From: Dyadobacter psychrophilus
Lineage (GTDB): Bacteria > Bacteroidota > Bacteroidia > Cytophagales > Spirosomataceae
Length of the DNA: 64,000 nucleotides
Direction: 5' to 3'
Assembly: GCF_900167945.1 (NCBI RefSeq)
Contig: NZ_FUZA01000002.1
Span: forward strand, 1,054,001 to 1,118,000
Both the position numbers and the translations under genes were made by a program. Positions 8,621 through 17,982 of this stretch are shown in pieces. The notes under the pieces are model-generated. The model was not told the origin of the DNA. It saw nothing but the letters and a program-made list of their open reading frames with translations, and did no database searches. How positions within the stretch are numbered: the first letter of the stretch is position 1; the number at the start of each line of letters is the position of its first letter.

Positions 8621-9202
8621 TCATCTATATCTGCGCTGCCAGATCTTATACCAGTTTTTGTTTTTGGGATAATGGCGGTGCGCCGCACGGTTATTGACAA
8701 AAAGTGCCACCAGAAGCAGTACAAGCACACCGGTCAGCACCGGACTGATCACATATTTATAACCCAGGCTTGTAATTTTTTCTGAACCAATGTTGGCTAT
8801 CAATGCCGTAGCGCCACCTGGCGGGTGCAGTGTTTTGGTAATCTGCATGAAAACGATCGATAACGAAACGGCAAACGCGGATGCAAGCCAGATCTGGTCC
8901 GGAATGATCTTGTGCACCGTAACACCCACGATCGCGCATATTAAATGACCGCCGATCAGATTCCTGGGCTGTGCAAGCGGACTATTGATAATGCCGTAAA
9001 TCAAGACGGACGAGGCCCCGAAGGAACCGATCAGAAAAACGTTATCGGCTTGCGTAAACTGGCTGTTATTGATATAACCAATGAGTGCAATGCCTAAAAA
9101 TGAGCCGACAAATGTCCAGAAATGGTCGTTGAAATCAATGAGGGTTTCCTTATAAATGACATATCGCGCCATGCGGACATGTTTTCTGAATCGCTTTCTC
9201 AA
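8621..9202 (-). CDS. HPP-family integral membrane protein
   Basis: 193 residues with four or five hydrophobic segments. The family signature 'LHPPGGATALIANIG' is present, as are 'IGSFGASSVLIYGI' and 'SPLAQPRNLIGGHL', which pair with it in HPP proteins. Some plant and cyanobacterial HPP proteins transport nitrite; the role in Bacteroidota is not known. The final ~20 residues are strongly basic and cytoplasmic. A perfect -7 element lies 34 bp upstream. Confidence 0.85.
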   Translation of the reverse strand: MRKRFRKHVRMARYVIYKETLIDFNDHFWTFVGSFLGIALIGYINNSQFTQADNVFLIGSFGASSVLIYGIINSPLAQPRNLIGGHLICAIVGVTVHKIIPDQIWLASAFAVSLSIVFMQITKTLHPPGGATALIANIGSEKITSLGYKYVISPVLTGVLVLLLVALFVNNRAAHRHYPKNKNWYKIWQRRYR

Positions 9203-9235
9203 ATTTTACCAATTATTTATTGCCTTAAAAACCTG

Positions 9236-9243
9236 CAAATATA
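9236..9243 (-). promoter_or_regulatory. -7 element TATATTTG for HPP gene
   Basis: Perfect TAnnTTTG on the minus strand, 34 bp before the HPP start codon. No TTG-type -33 at 17-23 bp was found, so only the -7 is supported. Confidence 0.35.
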
Positions 9244-9286
9244 ATAGTTGGTTCGCGCATTCGACGGGGGTTCATTTAACAGCATC

Positions 9287-9877
9287 CTAAGGCCTTACAA
9301 GTTTGATATGTTTGATATCGCGGTTCAGGCCTTTCCAGATCATGCTTTGCGTGTTATAGTCAATCTCAATGGAGTAGTTTTCACCGGTTAATCCCAAATC
9401 CCGAAAGAACAATTCATCATCTTGCCATGGGCGGGATCCGTTGGGAAAGTTCGTTTCAAACAATGTGAATGCTTGCGGCCCAGTCCTATCAACGATACGT
9501 TCAGCAGCCGCATTTAACCTGAAAGCAACCGGCCAAACTTTTCCTTGCAGCAAAAGCTCACCGCTGCAAACCGGATTGCGACGGTCTTCTTCTCTTGAAA
9601 TACTTTTGATTTCCAGTTCGGCAAAATCCCTGAAAATCGTATCCTTTTTTACCGAGCCGGTTGGGTTGGAATACTTGATATCAAACTCCACTTCCTGCAT
9701 TTTCCATCTTCCGTACAAATGATCAACCAGCGTGTCCATGATCTGGACTGCTCCTTTATCAAAGTCAATGTGCTCAACAATTGCCGGATCAGGCTCTATG
9801 CGATCCTTGACTTTGCATTGTACCAGGCCAGCGCTAAGCATCAGCAGAAGCGCGAAAGAAGTGTAATTTTTTCTCAT
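9287..9877 (-). CDS. Hypothetical lipoprotein
   Basis: 196 residues. The N-terminus 'MRKNYTSFALLLMLSAGLVQC' is a type II signal peptide with lipidation likely at Cys21; the -1 Gln is unusual but tolerated in Bacteroidota. The mature domain has 'LYGRWKMQEVEFDIKYSN' and a C-terminal 'YNTQSMIWKGLNRDIKHIKL', a pattern of alternating strands suggesting a small beta-barrel or lipocalin-like fold. Family not recognised. It lies downstream of SusD on the same strand, but a strong terminator separates them. Confidence 0.6.
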   Translation of the reverse strand: MRKNYTSFALLLMLSAGLVQCKVKDRIEPDPAIVEHIDFDKGAVQIMDTLVDHLYGRWKMQEVEFDIKYSNPTGSVKKDTIFRDFAELEIKSISREEDRRNPVCSGELLLQGKVWPVAFRLNAAAERIVDRTGPQAFTLFETNFPNGSRPWQDDELFFRDLGLTGENYSIEIDYNTQSMIWKGLNRDIKHIKLVRP

Positions 9878-10016
9878 AGCATGAATAGATTCAAGAAGTT
9901 GTGAAAATAGAAAATCAGTCGATAATTTATATTATGTAACCGTTAATAAATTTAATTTTTTCTTCTCTCTCAAAAAATTGTTTTCCAAAATCCTCCTGGT
10001 TGGAGTAATTAGAAAA

Positions 10017-10050
10017 GCAAAATGGCTCCGGGTTTCCGGAGCCATTTTGC
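10017..10050 (-). terminator. Rho-independent terminator after SusD
   Basis: Perfect 15-bp arms GCAAAATGGCTCCGG / CCGGAGCCATTTTGC around a 4-nt loop, 40 bp past the SusD stop. On the minus strand it is followed by TTTTCT. It closes the SusC-SusD operon. Confidence 0.85.
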
Positions 10051-10089
10051 ATGCATATTTTAATTTTTCCCAAATGCGTTTTCAATCCC

Positions 10090-11922
10090 TTATTCAGGAA
10101 TAGAAGTCAATGCCGGAACATTGTTTTGGAAACCATTATAACCTTTGTTCTGGTTGATCCTTCCCTGCACATTGCCATCGATCGCGGACTGAGGAACGGG
10201 CCAGAGCACGTGATATGGGCTCATCGTATATTCATCGGCGTGGCGCGTTTTCACCCCCTTGTTGTAGAAATCGCTTTTCTCCATTACCCGGTCGTAAAAA
10301 TAATTGCTTTCTGAGAAGCTTTCTAAGTTGTAAGTCTTGCCGTTTGGCGCAGGCTTGCCAGTCATGGCGAAGATGTAGGCAATACGGGTCAACTCGGTTT
10401 TACGGGGCTCTTCAAAATACAACTCCCTTGCACGCTCGTCCAGGACTGTTCCAATGTTCACTTTCGCGGGCAGGATCGGGCTGCAATTGGCGCGGGTGCG
10501 AACGGCATTAATGTCCGCTGCTGCCTTCACCAGATCGCCTTTCCACGCGTAAGCTTCGGCTCTCAACAGATAAGTTTCGGCGAGACGGAACACATACCAG
10601 TCGGTGTTTCCACCTTGTGGCTGAATGCGCTGGGGATCTTCGATGAAGAGTTTGTAATTAGGCCAGTCAAACCAGCATCTGATCGTGTCAATGGTTAGCA
10701 ATGCACCCGCAGCGTTGCGCAATTGCAGATTTTTGCCGTAGTAAGGATCATTGGCCTTGATCGCCGGATTGTTGTAAACAATGTCCTCCATGCGTGTCCA
10801 GTTTCCCGGCGCGTGGCGGAGATCTTTTTTATCATCCCAAACACCCTCCTGCGAATAATAAGTCGGGCGAACGCGTCCAATTCCACGGCCAAGTGTAGTA
10901 ATCTGGTCAATTTCAATGCCGTAGGTGTCAATTGTCCCGCGGTTACCAGCTGGCGTGTTAATGTTGTTATGCCAGAACGGAACGGTGTTACGCATGATCT
11001 GAATTCCGTCCGGCACGTTTCCGTCAACATTGATGCGGTCAATTACCAGCATCAATCCCTCTGTATTGGCCCCTAGCGCCTTGTTTGCAGGTCGGTGCAG
11101 GTCCCAGATGACATTGCGGTTTGCCTTGCTGGCGTCTACACCAAAACGGCTCGTCATCAGCTTATGTGTTCCGCCATCAATGACATTGCTCGCGGATTTA
11201 ATTGCGTCGTCGAACAGTCCTAATGCCAGGTTTATTTTTGTTAGCAAATGGCTTACAGATCCTTTGTTAACAGATCCTTTGTCCGTAACAGCAGGCACCC
11301 ATTGCTCAGCAAATTCCAGGTCTTCCTTCATTTTCTTCAAAATCACCTCCCGCTTGGTCGACTGGAAATCGAGCTTAGGGCCGATTACTTCGTCCAGGAT
11401 CAGGGGAACGTCCCCGAATTGCTGCGTAAGCCTGTAATAGCGGGCTGCGCGGTGAAAGTAGGCGGCTCCCAGGATCTCATTTTTCTCCTGCTCATTTTTG
11501 TAAGTAGGCTGGTCAATGCGCGATATTGCAACATTTGCATACTTTATACCCTTAAAACCTTCAATCCAATACCAGCCGATCTTGTTGTAATCCCCGCTGT
11601 TCAATTGCGCATCGGGTGTGATCAGCAGGTTCAGGTTTTGGGCCGGACCCGATTTGTCGGTTGTTCCTTCCACAGCGATGTCGGAAAATATGGCTTCTGT
11701 TACCATCGGAGGCGCATCCCCATACCATTCGATCCGCATGTTCCGTTCGCAGGCAATCAGTGTGGCCCGGAGTCCAGCCGGATCATTAAAAGTTATATCG
11801 GGATTGTAAAAAGAAAGTGGCTCAGGCGCCAGCCAGTCTTTCTGACATCCCGCTAGTGTTATGCAACCTGCCATCACCACAGGCGCCAATATTTGTTTTG
11901 ATCTTTTATATATCGTATTCAT
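10090..11922 (-). CDS. SusD/RagB-family nutrient-binding outer-membrane lipoprotein
   Basis: 610 residues. A lipoprotein signal peptide ends in 'LAGC' (Cys26). The body is TPR-rich as in SusD: 'AAYFHRAARYYRLTQQFGDVPLIL' is the classic SusD helix, and the C-terminal third has 'YVFRLAETYLLRAEAYAWKGD' and 'DERARELYFEEPRKTELTRI'. SusD proteins cap the SusC barrel and capture glycans or peptides outside the cell. It lies 24 bp downstream of SusC in one operon. No glycoside hydrolase, peptidase or sigma/anti-sigma pair is adjacent, so the substrate cannot be inferred. Confidence 0.93.
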   Translation of the reverse strand: MNTIYKRSKQILAPVVMAGCITLAGCQKDWLAPEPLSFYNPDITFNDPAGLRATLIACERNMRIEWYGDAPPMVTEAIFSDIAVEGTTDKSGPAQNLNLLITPDAQLNSGDYNKIGWYWIEGFKGIKYANVAISRIDQPTYKNEQEKNEILGAAYFHRAARYYRLTQQFGDVPLILDEVIGPKLDFQSTKREVILKKMKEDLEFAEQWVPAVTDKGSVNKGSVSHLLTKINLALGLFDDAIKSASNVIDGGTHKLMTSRFGVDASKANRNVIWDLHRPANKALGANTEGLMLVIDRINVDGNVPDGIQIMRNTVPFWHNNINTPAGNRGTIDTYGIEIDQITTLGRGIGRVRPTYYSQEGVWDDKKDLRHAPGNWTRMEDIVYNNPAIKANDPYYGKNLQLRNAAGALLTIDTIRCWFDWPNYKLFIEDPQRIQPQGGNTDWYVFRLAETYLLRAEAYAWKGDLVKAAADINAVRTRANCSPILPAKVNIGTVLDERARELYFEEPRKTELTRIAYIFAMTGKPAPNGKTYNLESFSESNYFYDRVMEKSDFYNKGVKTRHADEYTMSPYHVLWPVPQSAIDGNVQGRINQNKGYNGFQNNVPALTSIPE

Positions 11923-11946
11923 TTGGTCGATTTTTGGAAGAGAATA

Positions 11947-14900
11947 TTACAGGGTTATATCCAGGCCAAGTGTGAAAATGCGGGGACTCGGCACAGAGAT
12001 GTCCAGGTTCGTATTATTATCGTTATTCGTTCCATTCTCAGGGTCCCAGAAATCCCAGCCGGATATATAGCCCAGGTTACGCACGTTTCCATAAATGCGC
12101 AGGTTCTGAATGTTGATCTTCTGAACAATGTTTTTTGGAATGGTATAAGCCAATGCTATGCTTTCGAAACGCAGGAATGATTTGCTGCGGTAAACGGCGT
12201 AACCGGTTGCCGAGCCTTCACTCGAATACAAGCGAGCCCACTCATTGTTCCGGTTTTCGGCAGTCCAGTATGGGAACACATAGGAGCTCGAACGGTCAGG
12301 AAAGCCCTGGCGGTTTTTCATTTGGTTGAACTCGCCTTTTTGTCCCAGATACGAATACATCATAAACGACGCATCGAAATTTTTGAAGATCTTGAACTCA
12401 TTACGGAATGTGATCCTGGCCCTTGGCGTCTTGTAACCCTGGAAAACCTTATCATCATTGGTATATTTTCCATCATTGTTAACATCCAGTATTTTGTGGT
12501 CACCTGGCTTAACACCGTATCTGGCCGCAGCGTCCGCTTCTTCTGACTGCCACACACCCAGCACTTTATAGTTCCATAGCTCATCCACGGCGTGGCCTAT
12601 GAACCATTTGTTGGTAATGTCGTCTGCTTCTCTTTCACCGATCACATTGCCCGACGCATCTTTCACAGGGACCATATTTCCATACAGTTTCGCGATCTTA
12701 TTGCGGTTCATCTGAATGTTCAATGTTGAGCGCCAGGAGAAATTCTCGCGTTTCATGTTGTTGGAGTTCAGGCTCAGCTCCAAACCTTTGTTGTCCACCT
12801 GGCCCAAGTTGTCCAGCACGAAATCGAATCCAAGCACGTTGGGCAATGCTCTTTTTACCAGAAGATCCTTTGTCTGGGATTGGTAAAGTTCAAGGCTACC
12901 GTCAATGATCGTGTTGAAAAGGGAGAAATCGAGACCGAAGTTGAGCGAGTTGGTGCGTTCCCATTTCAGGTTTGGATTCTGCATTCTGTCCACATAAAGC
13001 TGACTCACCTGGACCACTGTTCCGCCGGCATTAACATGCAGATATTTACCGGTGGCGAGGTTAGACAATGCATCATATCGCCCGATGTCCCGGTTACCGT
13101 TGCTTCCGTAAGAAACCCTCAGCTTACCATAGTTCAGCCAGCTCACTTTGAAGAAAGGCTCATCCGTAAACACCCAGCCCAATGCTGCTGACGAGAAAAG
13201 TGCCCTTGGGTTTTTTTGTCCAAATGCCGAATAACCGTCCCTTCTGGTTGAAAGCGTCACCATATAACGGTCTTTGAACGAATAGAACAAACGGGCCATT
13301 AAGGCGTCAGCCGTGCTTGTTTCGTCATTACTCCACATGATCGGAGCACTACCGCCACCAATGTTGTGGTAACCCAAAATATCTGTCGGAGCAAAACCTT
13401 TGTTCGACGTGCTGTCATCCCATCTTCTGAAACGTTCCGCATTCGCAAGCAGGGTCACATCAATGTTGTGCTTCTCCGCAATGGTTTTGTTCCATTTTAA
13501 GATATTATCGATCTGCCAGTTAATGGTTTTCGTGTTGCGGCGTGATGCACGGCCGCCTTCCGCTGCCCATTCTGCATGTTTGGATGATTCGGCATTGTAG
13601 CGGTGATAAAATTCAAACCGCGGCGTAAAATTGGCCTGATAAGTGATGCCGAAGGGCAAGCCGACTTTGGCGAAAATAACATTGTTAATGGTCGTAGAGC
13701 CTTTGTCGCGGTCGGTGAAGCTGGGGGCGTAGTAGGGGTGGTTTCCTCCGCTTGCCTCCTCATTAGGCCTCCATTTATAAGTCCCGTCCGGATTAAATTC
13801 CGATCCCCAGGGCGAAAGGTTGGGAGCGAGGTTGTAGTCAACAGGAACCTGACTTTCATCCCGGTCTGCAAATTGCGTGTTGATACCAACGGTCAGGAAT
13901 TTATTTACTTTCCCTTCCAGGTTGACACGGGCCCGGACTGTGCTGTATTTATCTCCTACCAAAATCCCTTCGTTGCTCAGGTAACCCAATGACATATAGT
14001 AAGATACCTTATCATTTTTTCCTGAAAGACTTACTGTGTGATCCTGGCGCAATGCTTTTTGATAGATTTTGCTATACCAGTCCACACTGCGGCCCTCCTT
14101 GTAATTTTGGATTTCAACTGATTGTAAGCCAAGTCTTTGCAGCCAAACCGTCGTTGGGTCACCGGCCGATCCATCAAATGACAGCCATTGCTCCAGTGAA
14201 ACATCCGACGGCAGGTTATTGGGATTGGTAAAACGGCTTGGTTGGGCTGCTGCATTGATGTTCCGCATTACTTCTCCCCGCCAGGTCAGGAAACCTTCCG
14301 GGCTCAGCACTTCCTGATTTTTAGCCACTTCTGCGAAACCAATGTTGGTGTTCACATTGATGATCGTTTTGCCTTCTTTTCCTTTTTTCGTGGTGACCAA
14401 AATCACACCGCTGGCCGCTTTCGCACCAAAAACCGCTGCCGAACTCGCATCCTTCAAAACGTCAACCGTCTCGATATCATTGGGGTTAATGTCTTCAAGG
14501 CCACCATAATAGATGGCTCCGTCCAATACAACCAGTGGAGAACTGCCCGCAGTAAGCGAGTTGGTTCCCCGGACGCCAACATTACCACCGCCTTTCGCAG
14601 ATGCGGAAAAGCCGACGTTCATACCGGGAATGTTTCCTCTCAAAACGTCCTGGACAGATTGCGGGTTTTCATTTTCAAGCTTTGTGGCGCTGATCTGGGA
14701 AACGGCGCCGGTAAGGTCACGTTTCTTTTGCGTTCCGTAACCCACTACAACCACCTCTTCAAGGGTTTTCTGATCGGTCGTCAAGATAATGTCGATCACG
14801 CTGGCGGTGCCTACCTCTTTTTCCTGCGTCAGATAACCGACCGCAGAAAACACAAGGACGGAGTTGTTTTCAGGCACATTGATCTGGTACTTACCATCCA

Positions 14901-15132
14901 CGTCTGTTGTTGTGCCGTTTGTTGTGCCTTTTACCACAACCGTTACTCCTGGGATGGGCGAGTTGTCTTCTTTTGACAAAATCCTGCCGGAAATTGGCTT
15001 GTCGATGGTGAGATGAGAACCGGTTTTACGGGTTTTTGGCACATTGTTGGCCATCGCGGGAGGCAGCAGCAGCGTTAGCAGCATACTTCCCGTCACCATA
15101 GGTCGAAGGAATAAAGTATATCCTTTTCTCAT
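11947..15132 (-). CDS. SusC/RagA-family TonB-linked outer-membrane transporter
   Basis: 1061 residues, normal SusC length. Order: signal peptide (to ~28), carboxypeptidase-regulatory-like beta domain (~47-120, 'ISGRILSKEDNSPIPGVTVVV' region), TonB box area, the SusC hallmark 'EEVVVVGYGTQKKRDLTGAV' near 124-143, plug domain ('DVLRGNIPGMNV', 'VLKDASSAAVFGAKAASGVI') and a 22-strand barrel ending in 'FTLGLDITL' with a hydrophobic C-terminus. It is energised by TonB-ExbBD and takes up a large nutrient delivered by SusD. It has no N-terminal STN domain, so sigma-factor transenvelope signalling is unlikely. First gene of the SusC-SusD operon. Confidence 0.95.
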   Translation of the reverse strand: MRKGYTLFLRPMVTGSMLLTLLLPPAMANNVPKTRKTGSHLTIDKPISGRILSKEDNSPIPGVTVVVKGTTNGTTTDVDGKYQINVPENNSVLVFSAVGYLTQEKEVGTASVIDIILTTDQKTLEEVVVVGYGTQKKRDLTGAVSQISATKLENENPQSVQDVLRGNIPGMNVGFSASAKGGGNVGVRGTNSLTAGSSPLVVLDGAIYYGGLEDINPNDIETVDVLKDASSAAVFGAKAASGVILVTTKKGKEGKTIINVNTNIGFAEVAKNQEVLSPEGFLTWRGEVMRNINAAAQPSRFTNPNNLPSDVSLEQWLSFDGSAGDPTTVWLQRLGLQSVEIQNYKEGRSVDWYSKIYQKALRQDHTVSLSGKNDKVSYYMSLGYLSNEGILVGDKYSTVRARVNLEGKVNKFLTVGINTQFADRDESQVPVDYNLAPNLSPWGSEFNPDGTYKWRPNEEASGGNHPYYAPSFTDRDKGSTTINNVIFAKVGLPFGITYQANFTPRFEFYHRYNAESSKHAEWAAEGGRASRRNTKTINWQIDNILKWNKTIAEKHNIDVTLLANAERFRRWDDSTSNKGFAPTDILGYHNIGGGSAPIMWSNDETSTADALMARLFYSFKDRYMVTLSTRRDGYSAFGQKNPRALFSSAALGWVFTDEPFFKVSWLNYGKLRVSYGSNGNRDIGRYDALSNLATGKYLHVNAGGTVVQVSQLYVDRMQNPNLKWERTNSLNFGLDFSLFNTIIDGSLELYQSQTKDLLVKRALPNVLGFDFVLDNLGQVDNKGLELSLNSNNMKRENFSWRSTLNIQMNRNKIAKLYGNMVPVKDASGNVIGEREADDITNKWFIGHAVDELWNYKVLGVWQSEEADAAARYGVKPGDHKILDVNNDGKYTNDDKVFQGYKTPRARITFRNEFKIFKNFDASFMMYSYLGQKGEFNQMKNRQGFPDRSSSYVFPYWTAENRNNEWARLYSSEGSATGYAVYRSKSFLRFESIALAYTIPKNIVQKINIQNLRIYGNVRNLGYISGWDFWDPENGTNNDNNTNLDISVPSPRIFTLGLDITL

Positions 15133-15265
15133 TTGTTTGGGTTAGGAATGTTTCACATCAGCTGGCCATTCGGCTTCGCTATATCAATATTTCCAGACGA
15201 AATGAGAAAATTCTACCCCTACAACAAATGTTATTTAAGTATAAAAGCGGTTATTAATAACTACA

Positions 15266-15302
15266 AAAACACCGGCCTGAGACATGCTCAGGCCGGTGTT
15301 TT
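15266..15302 (-). terminator. Rho-independent terminator after secreted small protein gene
   Basis: Perfect 16-bp arms (15266-15281 AAAACACCGGCCTGAG and 15287-15302) with a 5-nt loop, 25 bp past the stop of the 15327-15701 gene. It isolates that gene from SusC downstream. Confidence 0.85.
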
Positions 15303-15326
15303 AAATTTGAAATATTTTTGGTCAAA

Positions 15327-15701
15327 TCAGTTTTTTGCTTCCTTAACGGCTGTGATCGGAAATTCGCCGTCCTGTGAAACGATGGTGCCTTTTAGTGAAT
15401 CACCTTCCTGAACCAATGTCACATTGAGTAAGCCGCCCTGAAAATCCAGTTTGAAGGTTATTTTGCCCTGGTCAACCACGAGTTCCTTCATTTCCATTTT
15501 CTCTGTCGAGCCAAGTGAGCCGCTTAGCTTACCTTCCTTTTCTTCAAAAGTCATCACGCCGGTTTCGTATTCAGGCGGAACGTTTGAAACAGTATACTTC
15601 CAGTTGCCTACAAGGTCATTAGCTTTTAAGAACCCATGCGCCTGCACCGAAAACATTGTAATTGCGAAAATCGCTAGAAAAAAATACTTCACTTTCATCA
15701 T
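15327..15701 (-). CDS. Small secreted protein, lipocalin-like, hypothetical
   Basis: 124 residues; the start may be the first or second ATG of an ATG-ATG pair. A signal peptide covers ~1-21. The mature part has 'LVGNWKYTVSNVPPEYETGVM' followed by regular beta strands such as 'GKLSGSLGSTEKMEMKEL', 'GKITFKLDFQGGLLNVTL' and 'GDSLKGTIVSQDGEFPITAV'. This pattern is common for small periplasmic beta-barrels that modulate or sense ligands, but no function is known. Single gene with its own terminator. Confidence 0.65.
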   Translation of the reverse strand: MMKVKYFFLAIFAITMFSVQAHGFLKANDLVGNWKYTVSNVPPEYETGVMTFEEKEGKLSGSLGSTEKMEMKELVVDQGKITFKLDFQGGLLNVTLVQEGDSLKGTIVSQDGEFPITAVKEAKN

Positions 15702-15855
15702 TTGAATCAGGATTAGATTGTTTTTACATGACTAAATGCAGCTATATCTGCATTGCTCAAATTTAGGAAATCAATCCAGATTCTTTCTACCCATCGTTAT
15801 ATTTTCCAACTAAATATTACTGATCGGAAGCGAGTCGCCGGCGGTTACATTTCTG

Positions 15856-16920
15856 CTATTTTGCAAATGCCTCATCGATCAGCGATTGCATCAGATCTGC
15901 GGCTTTGCCCGGTTTTAAATTAACTGCATTTTGTCCCGACCAAAAAATACTGAGATCTGTTCTTCCCTGCGCCTGCGCCGCCTCGCGTAAAGGTCCCATA
16001 AAACGCGATTGCAAAGGAAATGGCAACACTTCGGTTTCGTAACTCACTTCTTCCGATATCCTGTTCCGGATCATCCGGCCCATTCTGCCTGTCAGTGATT
16101 TGGAGAGCACCGTATATCTGGCTTCGTCGGACAATAGCATTTCCCGGTGCCTGGGTGTGGCATTGGACTCTTCCGTTACCAGAAATGCAGTCCCGAGCTG
16201 GGCGGCGTCGGCACCAAGGTTTAGCGCTGCCCGGATGCCGGAGCCGTCCTTGATGCCTCCCGCTGCAATAACCGGTGTCATTATCTTTGCTTTCAATTGC
16301 TGGACGAGCGCGAATGTACCCGTTAATGATTGGTGCGCAGGTTTGAGGAACGATGGCCTGTGCCCGCCAGCCTCAAATCCCGAAGCGACGATGGCGTCGA
16401 CTCCTGCTTCTTCCAAGGCCAGGCCCTCGTCCAGCGTAGTGGCAGCACCAACGGTTTTAATGCCAAGTCTGCGCGCTTCGTCCAGTATGTCTTTCGATGG
16501 TATGCCAAATATGAAGCTGAAAACGGCTGGGCGCACTTCAAATAACGCTTCCACTTGTTTCTGGAACTTGGAAGGAATGTTCCGGTCCAGGTCCGGAAGT
16601 GGAATGCCCAGCGAGTCAAAATACGGCTTGAAAAGCTGCTTCACGGTTTCCAGCTTTTCGACAGGATAATCTTTCAATGTTTCGTCCACATCAGAAACCC
16701 AGAGATTAATGTTGTAGGGCTGGTCTGTCATCGACTTAATGGCCTTATCCGCAGCCAGAATCTGGTCCGGCGTAAGTGTATAAGCCCCGAAACTGCCTAG
16801 CCCGCCAGCGTTGGAAACAGCCGCCAGCAGCTCAGGAGTGGAGAAACCGCCGCCCATCGGGCCTTGCAGGATCGGATATCTGATTCCCAGTAATGCCGTT
16901 ATTTTTGTTTGATTTTCCAT
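15856..16920 (-). CDS. Nitronate monooxygenase (2-nitropropane dioxygenase family)
   Basis: 354 residues, FMN-dependent TIM barrel. The N-terminal 'PILQGPMGGGFSTPELLAAV' and 'NAGGLGSFG' bind FMN, 'ASGFEAGGHRPSF' carries the expected catalytic His187, and 'VIAAGGIKDGSGIRAALNLG' with 'GADAAQLGTAFL' closes the flavin phosphate site. It oxidises alkyl nitronates such as propionate-3-nitronate to carbonyl compounds and nitrite. It is third in a tautomerase-SDR-NMO operon with short gaps (33 and 6 bp), so it may act on an electrophilic or nitro substrate together with those enzymes. Confidence 0.88.
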   Translation of the reverse strand: MENQTKITALLGIRYPILQGPMGGGFSTPELLAAVSNAGGLGSFGAYTLTPDQILAADKAIKSMTDQPYNINLWVSDVDETLKDYPVEKLETVKQLFKPYFDSLGIPLPDLDRNIPSKFQKQVEALFEVRPAVFSFIFGIPSKDILDEARRLGIKTVGAATTLDEGLALEEAGVDAIVASGFEAGGHRPSFLKPAHQSLTGTFALVQQLKAKIMTPVIAAGGIKDGSGIRAALNLGADAAQLGTAFLVTEESNATPRHREMLLSDEARYTVLSKSLTGRMGRMIRNRISEEVSYETEVLPFPLQSRFMGPLREAAQAQGRTDLSIFWSGQNAVNLKPGKAADLMQSLIDEAFAK

Positions 16921-16952
16921 GTTTTCAGCCGCTTTATATTTTCAATGCTTAC

Positions 16953-17699
16953 CTAAGCCAAATGATGTCCTGCCACGTGGCCGCCATCGAGATTAATGAT
17001 TTCTCCGGTTACAAAATTGCTTCCAGCAAGGTAAAGCGCCAATTCAGCCACATCTTTTGTCTCGCCGATGCGATTAAGCAAATGAAGGCCCGCAAGACTG
17101 TCTGCGTCGCTGATGCCGTTTTTGGCTTGCAACGGACTTCTGATAATTCCCGGTGATATACCATTCACACGGATATTGAATTTACCAAATTCTGTTGCAA
17201 GCTGTCTGGTCAATGCATGAATTCCTGCCTTGCTCACAACGGGCGCAGTTGCAGGAAATCCGCCGATGGCATGATCTACCAGCACCGTTCCAATGTTGAT
17301 GATCGAGCCTTCTCCCTGTTTCAACATTTGCGCTATGGCAGCCTGACTTGTAAAGAAAGTGCCTTTCAGGTTAATGTCCAGGAAACGGTCCAGATAATTT
17401 GCATCGACTTCCATAAATGGCTTTGCCTCAAAAATACCGGCATTGTTAATCAGTACATCCACTGCTCCAAAGCGTGCTAATGCGGTTTCAATAAGCAATT
17501 CAGCCGTTTCTGGCTTGCTAATGTCTCCCGTAACCCTGGCCAGCCTGTCGTGATTGCCAAGCTCCTGATATGTTGAATTCAAATTTACCTCGCTGGCCGC
17601 GTTGATGACAACGTTATGGCCGCGTTCCAAAAACAATGTGGCAATGGCTTTGCCTATGCCGGTCGATGCACCTGTTACTATAACTGTTTGCTTTTTCAT
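16953..17699 (-). CDS. SDR-family oxidoreductase with atypical active site
   Basis: 248 residues, classical SDR length. The cofactor motif 'TGASTGIG' (9-16), 'NNAG' (85-88) and C-terminal 'NFVTGEIINLDGGH' are intact. In the active site the usual Y-x-x-x-K reads Pro153-Val-Val-Ser-Lys157: the lysine is present but the catalytic tyrosine is not. The region that normally gives the catalytic serine reads 'NIGTVLVD'. Either this is a branch with a different proton donor, or it is not a normal dehydrogenase. It lies 5 bp downstream of the tautomerase. Confidence 0.85.
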   Translation of the reverse strand: MKKQTVIVTGASTGIGKAIATLFLERGHNVVINAASEVNLNSTYQELGNHDRLARVTGDISKPETAELLIETALARFGAVDVLINNAGIFEAKPFMEVDANYLDRFLDINLKGTFFTSQAAIAQMLKQGEGSIINIGTVLVDHAIGGFPATAPVVSKAGIHALTRQLATEFGKFNIRVNGISPGIIRSPLQAKNGISDADSLAGLHLLNRIGETKDVAELALYLAGSNFVTGEIINLDGGHVAGHHLA

Positions 17700-17704
17700 G
17701 ATTT

Positions 17705-17938
17705 CTAATTTTTAGTTGTTTTAGTTCTTGTTGCAGTGATCCCCTTTTCACGAAGGACAGAAACTTGTTCGCCGGCATGGCCCCAGTCGTCCAGCTCAAT
17801 TTCCTGGATCACCACGAAAGTAAGGTTAGGGTCTTTGTCCAGAACGTCGGAAAGCAGATTGGTAACCCCGGAGATCAGGGCTTGTTTTTGTTCGCGGGTG
17901 ACGCCTTCGCGCGTCAGCTCAATTTTTACGTAAGGCAT
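17705..17938 (-). CDS. 4-oxalocrotonate tautomerase-family protein
   Basis: 77 residues when started at the ATG at 17938. That start is chosen because tautomerases need Pro as residue 2 after Met removal, and the sequence reads 'MPYVKIELTREGVTREQK'; a longer in-frame ATG at 17962 would bury this proline. 'LISGVTNLLSDVLDKDPNLTFVVIQEIELDDWG' is typical of the family. It is first in the operon with the SDR and nitronate monooxygenase and lies directly behind a Crp-type operator. Substrate unknown. Confidence 0.85.
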   Translation of the reverse strand: MPYVKIELTREGVTREQKQALISGVTNLLSDVLDKDPNLTFVVIQEIELDDWGHAGEQVSVLREKGITATRTKTTKN

Positions 17939-17982
17939 GGTTTTGAGTGTTTGTGTTATCAATTATTAATCTTTTGATGACA

